Positions 61,685 to 64,000 of a stretch of DNA of 64,000 bases are shown here, piece by piece (positions within the stretch are counted from its first letter, which is position 1; the number at the start of each line of letters is the position of its first letter). This DNA comes from Bacillota bacterium (lineage in GTDB: Bacteria; Bacillota; Clostridia; Peptostreptococcales; Acidaminobacteraceae), in contig JAOARG010000040.1 of assembly GCA_025210655.1 (NCBI GenBank), positions 92,235-156,234 of the forward strand. Direction: 5' to 3'. The position numbers and the translations under genes were made by a program. The notes under the pieces are model-generated. The model was not told the origin of the DNA. It made no database searches and worked only from the letters and a program-made list of their open reading frames with translations.

Positions 61685-62434
61685 GTGGATAAAGAATATC
61701 AAAACAGACTGGCAGTGCTTATTGATGCAGAGAATACTTCACCAAGAATTATAGAAGGACTCATTGATGAGATTGCAAATTACGGGATTGCTAGTGTAAA
61801 GAGGATATATGGAGATTGGACATGTCCTCAGATGTATTCTTGGAAGGATAGTTTGCTAAATTTTGCTCTTCGCCCAATACAGCAGTTTTCTTATACTAGT
61901 GGCAAGAATGCTACTGATAGTGCAATGATTATTGATGCGATGGACTTGTTATATACAAATAACTTTGATGGATTTTGTATAGTTTCAAGTGATAGTGATT
62001 TTACAAAGCTAGCTTCTAGAATAAGAGAAGCAGGTTTATTTGTTTTTGGTTTTGGAGAAAAGAAAACTCCAAAGGCTTTTGTAAATTCCTGTGACAAGTT
62101 TATTTATACTGAAATACTTAGGAGTCCCAACACCAAGATATATGGTGGTAAATTGGATCCTAATAACTTGTCAAAGCATAAAGAACTTATTGACCTTTTA
62201 ATTAATGCTGTAGAGGATTCAGCCAATGAAAATGGTTGGTCACACCTTGGAAGAGTTGGACAGAATATAGCTAATAAGACTCCGGAATTTGATCCAAGAA
62301 ACTATGGATATAAAAAATTAGGTGAACTTATTAAGGTAACTAGACTTTTCGTAATTGACGAAAGATCAAGCGATAATTCACCAGCTAAGGCGGTTTATAT
62401 TAGAAAAAAAGAAAATAGTGAAAGTGATGGTTGA
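61685..62434 (+). CDS. NYN (LabA/DUF88) ribonuclease-like protein with OST-HTH domain
   Basis: 249 residues. N-terminal NYN/PIN-like domain (VLIDAENTSPRIIEGLID, YGDWTCPQMYSWK, ATDSAMIIDAMDLLY, SSDSDFTKLASRIREAG) with the acidic residues of an RNase site, then a C-terminal OST-HTH/LOTUS RNA-binding domain (about residues 165-235). I take GTG 61685, eight bases after GGAGG, rather than ATG 61670 which lies on that site. The gene overlaps the next by eight bases. Confidence 0.88.
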   Translation: MDKEYQNRLAVLIDAENTSPRIIEGLIDEIANYGIASVKRIYGDWTCPQMYSWKDSLLNFALRPIQQFSYTSGKNATDSAMIIDAMDLLYTNNFDGFCIVSSDSDFTKLASRIREAGLFVFGFGEKKTPKAFVNSCDKFIYTEILRSPNTKIYGGKLDPNNLSKHKELIDLLINAVEDSANENGWSHLGRVGQNIANKTPEFDPRNYGYKKLGELIKVTRLFVIDERSSDNSPAKAVYIRKKENSESDG

Positions 62435-63158
62435 TATGTTAAGTATTGGTATATGTGATGATGATAATGTTCAACTTGAATATGTTGAACAGTTGATAAA
62501 TGAATATTCAAACTCATATGACAGTGAATTTGAAATATATACTTATAGCAGTGAGAAATTGCTCTTAGATGGAATTAAAAAAATTAAGCATAATATTTTA
62601 TTCATGGATGTTGAAATTGATAAGGCTAATGGGATAGAAATATCTAAAAGAATACAAGCTATTCAAAGTGATATTTCCTTTGTATTTATATCGGGGCATA
62701 CTAGTTATTCCTTAGATGCATACGCTGTAGAGCCAGTTCATTACCTTGTTAAGCCTATTGATAAAGCAGATTTTTTTGTTGCTCTTGATAGAGCTATTAA
62801 AAAGAATAAAAGGTTAAAATATGAAAATTATTTTAATGATTATATCCTAGTTAATAGTGATGGATTAAGTATTCGAATTGATTTAAATGAATTCGAGTAT
62901 GCAAAAAAAGAAGGTAGGAAAATATTAATTAAAACTATAGGTGAGAAATATTTAGTTAATGATAGTATAAAAAATTTCATTGAAAGAATTAACAGTAGTT
63001 TCATTATCAGAATAAATCAAAGCACAATTATTAATATCAGCTATGTAAAGGAATTTTCAGATAAGTCATTGCTTATGAATTCAGAGGAAACATTTTTGAT
63101 TGGTCGTGGCTATAAGAAAAAATTTAAGAATCAAATGTTTATTAAAAATATGGAGTAA
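62427..63158 (+). CDS. LytTR-family response regulator
   Basis: 243 residues. Receiver domain (IGICDDDNVQLEYVE, phospho-acceptor Asp in ILFMDVEID, VKPID) joined to a C-terminal LytTR DNA-binding domain (VNSDGLSIRIDLNEFEYAKK, FIRINQSTIINISYVKEF). This is the AgrA-type regulator class. No histidine kinase gene is adjacent. Start ATG 62427 is in the end of the previous gene; ATG 62436 is an alternative that begins MLSIGICDDD. Confidence 0.9.
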   Translation: MVDMLSIGICDDDNVQLEYVEQLINEYSNSYDSEFEIYTYSSEKLLLDGIKKIKHNILFMDVEIDKANGIEISKRIQAIQSDISFVFISGHTSYSLDAYAVEPVHYLVKPIDKADFFVALDRAIKKNKRLKYENYFNDYILVNSDGLSIRIDLNEFEYAKKEGRKILIKTIGEKYLVNDSIKNFIERINSSFIIRINQSTIINISYVKEFSDKSLLMNSEETFLIGRGYKKKFKNQMFIKNME

Positions 63159-63160
63159 AT

Positions 63161-63844
63161 ATGAATATACTGGCACTTGTTATAAGTTTAATTATTGGAG
63201 TATCAAATATCTTTCCATCAGGAGAAGTATTTAATGAATTTAAAAATACATATAGCAATGGTTATTATTCAAAATCATATGAAATTCCTGGGTATCTTTT
63301 AGAAAATATGTATGGAAAATCTATTGAAAAAGGAAATCAAGTAATTGATAAGTTGATTGCAGTGGATTTGACCTTTAGGGATTTTGATGAATCGATTAAA
63401 GTTGGTACATTGATTGTGAATAAATCTCTTGATAAGGAACTTCAGTTGATTTTTAAGGAAATATTTCATTCTGGATTTAAAATATATCAGATTAGACCGG
63501 TTTCGTATTTTTCTGGAAATGATGCTATTTCTATGGAAAATAATAATAGTTCTGCTTTCAATTATAGATTTATTGCAGGAACAAAAAAATTATCAAATCA
63601 TTCATTAGGTAGGGCAGTTGACATTAATCCTGTTCAAAATCCTTATATTTCAAAAGGAAAAGTATATCCCAAAGAGGGAAGTAAGTATCTCGAAAGGGAT
63701 TTGAAAGTAGATGGTATGATTACAAAAGATTCAGAGATAGTGGGCATCTTTAAAAAATATGGATGGACTTGGGGTGGTGATTGGAAGAACCCTAAGGATT
63801 ATCAACATTTTGAGAAAAAAAATAAAGCAGTACATTCGAAGTGA
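63161..63844 (+). CDS. M15 family peptidase (D-alanyl-D-alanine carboxypeptidase-like)
   Basis: 227 residues. An N-terminal hydrophobic signal (ILALVISLIIGVSNIFP) directs it outside; the C-terminal half has the M15 zinc motif NHSLGRAVDINPVQ (His, Asp) and the closing WGGDWKNPKDYQHFE (Asp/His). Cleaves peptidoglycan peptides (VanY or endolysin-like). Starts two bases after the LytTR gene stop, so co-transcribed with it. The terminator stem begins within its last codons. Confidence 0.9.
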   Translation: MNILALVISLIIGVSNIFPSGEVFNEFKNTYSNGYYSKSYEIPGYLLENMYGKSIEKGNQVIDKLIAVDLTFRDFDESIKVGTLIVNKSLDKELQLIFKEIFHSGFKIYQIRPVSYFSGNDAISMENNNSSAFNYRFIAGTKKLSNHSLGRAVDINPVQNPYISKGKVYPKEGSKYLERDLKVDGMITKDSEIVGIFKKYGWTWGGDWKNPKDYQHFEKKNKAVHSK

Positions 63845-63859
63845 ATGTGCTGCTTTTAT
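63824..63859 (+). terminator. Terminator at the end of the M15 gene, target of the intron
   Basis: AAAGCAGTACATTC (63824-63837) / GAATGTGCTGCTTT (63843-63856), 14 bp with one G-T pair, loop GAAGT, then TTTATT. Confidence 0.9.
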
Positions 63860-63860
63860 T

Positions 63861-64000
63861 GTGTGCCAGGCATGGCACTAATCTTACTGGTGCAAGTCCA
63901 GTCACGGGTATTTACCGCCAAGTGTAGCGAACCACAAGTTGATATCAGTAATGATATAGATGAAGGAAGTGGTGTAGCAAAATTCTTGAGCCTACGAACA
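63861..64000 (+). mobile_element. 5' end of a group II intron (probable class IIC), truncated by window edge
   Basis: Begins GTGTGCCAGGCATGGCAC, the 5' consensus GTGYG plus first domain I hairpin of bacterial group II introns, followed by GGTGCAAGTCC, AACCACAAG and GATGAAGGAAG, blocks seen in the Oceanobacillus-type IIC introns. It starts one base after the T tail of an intrinsic terminator, which is the hallmark insertion site of class IIC introns. The reverse transcriptase gene, if present, is outside the window. Confidence 0.85.

Noticed and set aside
1..64000. tRNA or rRNA genes
   Set aside because: No cloverleaf with GTTCRANTC-type T loop or rRNA core was noticed; a dedicated tRNA search was not possible here.

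Overview
The window is about 64 kb of very AT-rich chromosome from a low-GC Gram-positive anaerobe, most likely a member of the class Clostridia. The support is the conserved run glyS - ccpN - PPDK regulatory protein - ppdK - dgt - dnaG - rpoD - trmK - nif3-like, a type A RNase P RNA (Bacilli carry type B), strong AGGAGG ribosome sites with frequent TTG/GTG starts, and a ferredoxin/NAD(P)-linked oxidoreductase operon typical of strict anaerobes. No species can be named from sequence alone.

Layout. 1-14.1 kb: housekeeping block (glycyl-tRNA synthetase, a LysR regulator with a YeiH-type exporter, the PPDK control genes, dGTPase, primase, sigma-70, tRNA methyltransferase, Nif3-like protein). 14.2-31.9 kb: rnpB followed by a roughly 17.4-kb integrated element. 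Its ends are marked by an 18-bp direct repeat (aacccggcttataggtta) that is also the 3' end of the RNase P RNA gene. The element carries a plasmid-type replication initiator, three tyrosine recombinases, an 11-bp-periodic repeat array, and a cargo that looks like an anti-phage defence set: a SIR2-family protein of 966 residues, a LEM-3-like GIY-YIG nuclease, a zinc-ribbon/Vsr-like nuclease, a zinc-ribbon/DUF3883 nuclease-like protein, a DUF2971 protein interrupted at an A7 tract, membrane proteins and a decayed zinc-ribbon gene. No conjugation, capsid or packaging genes are seen. 32-48.5 kb: chromosomal genes (SLH/phosphodiester glycosidase, dicarboxylate-type symporter, DUF362 ferredoxin protein, DUF2225, ferritin-like protein, three-gene AmmeMemoRadiSam set, PPK2, soluble chemotaxis-type protein, osmoprotectant ABC transporter, YitT, CPBP protease, EamA transporter). 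48.5-64 kb: LspA, a large AraC regulator, a structured non-coding region, a three-gene NuoE/NuoF/large flavo-iron-sulfur operon resembling the Sporomusa-type transhydrogenase Stn, a YdjM-like protein, an S9 peptidase, HD-GYP, RseC-like, NYN/OST-HTH, LytTR regulator, an M15 peptidase, and the first 140 bases of a group II intron sitting directly after a terminator.

The most unusual things are (1) the rnpB-targeting element, which supplies its own replacement RNase P 3' end plus terminator and carries an island of candidate defence genes; and (2) two intergenic regions (about 7.85-8.05 kb and 33.60-33.89 kb) built as nested complementary arms with a small hairpin at nearly every step on both sides, so that on paper they fold into a ladder of stacked four-way junctions. 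I do not recognise these as a named repeat or RNA family.
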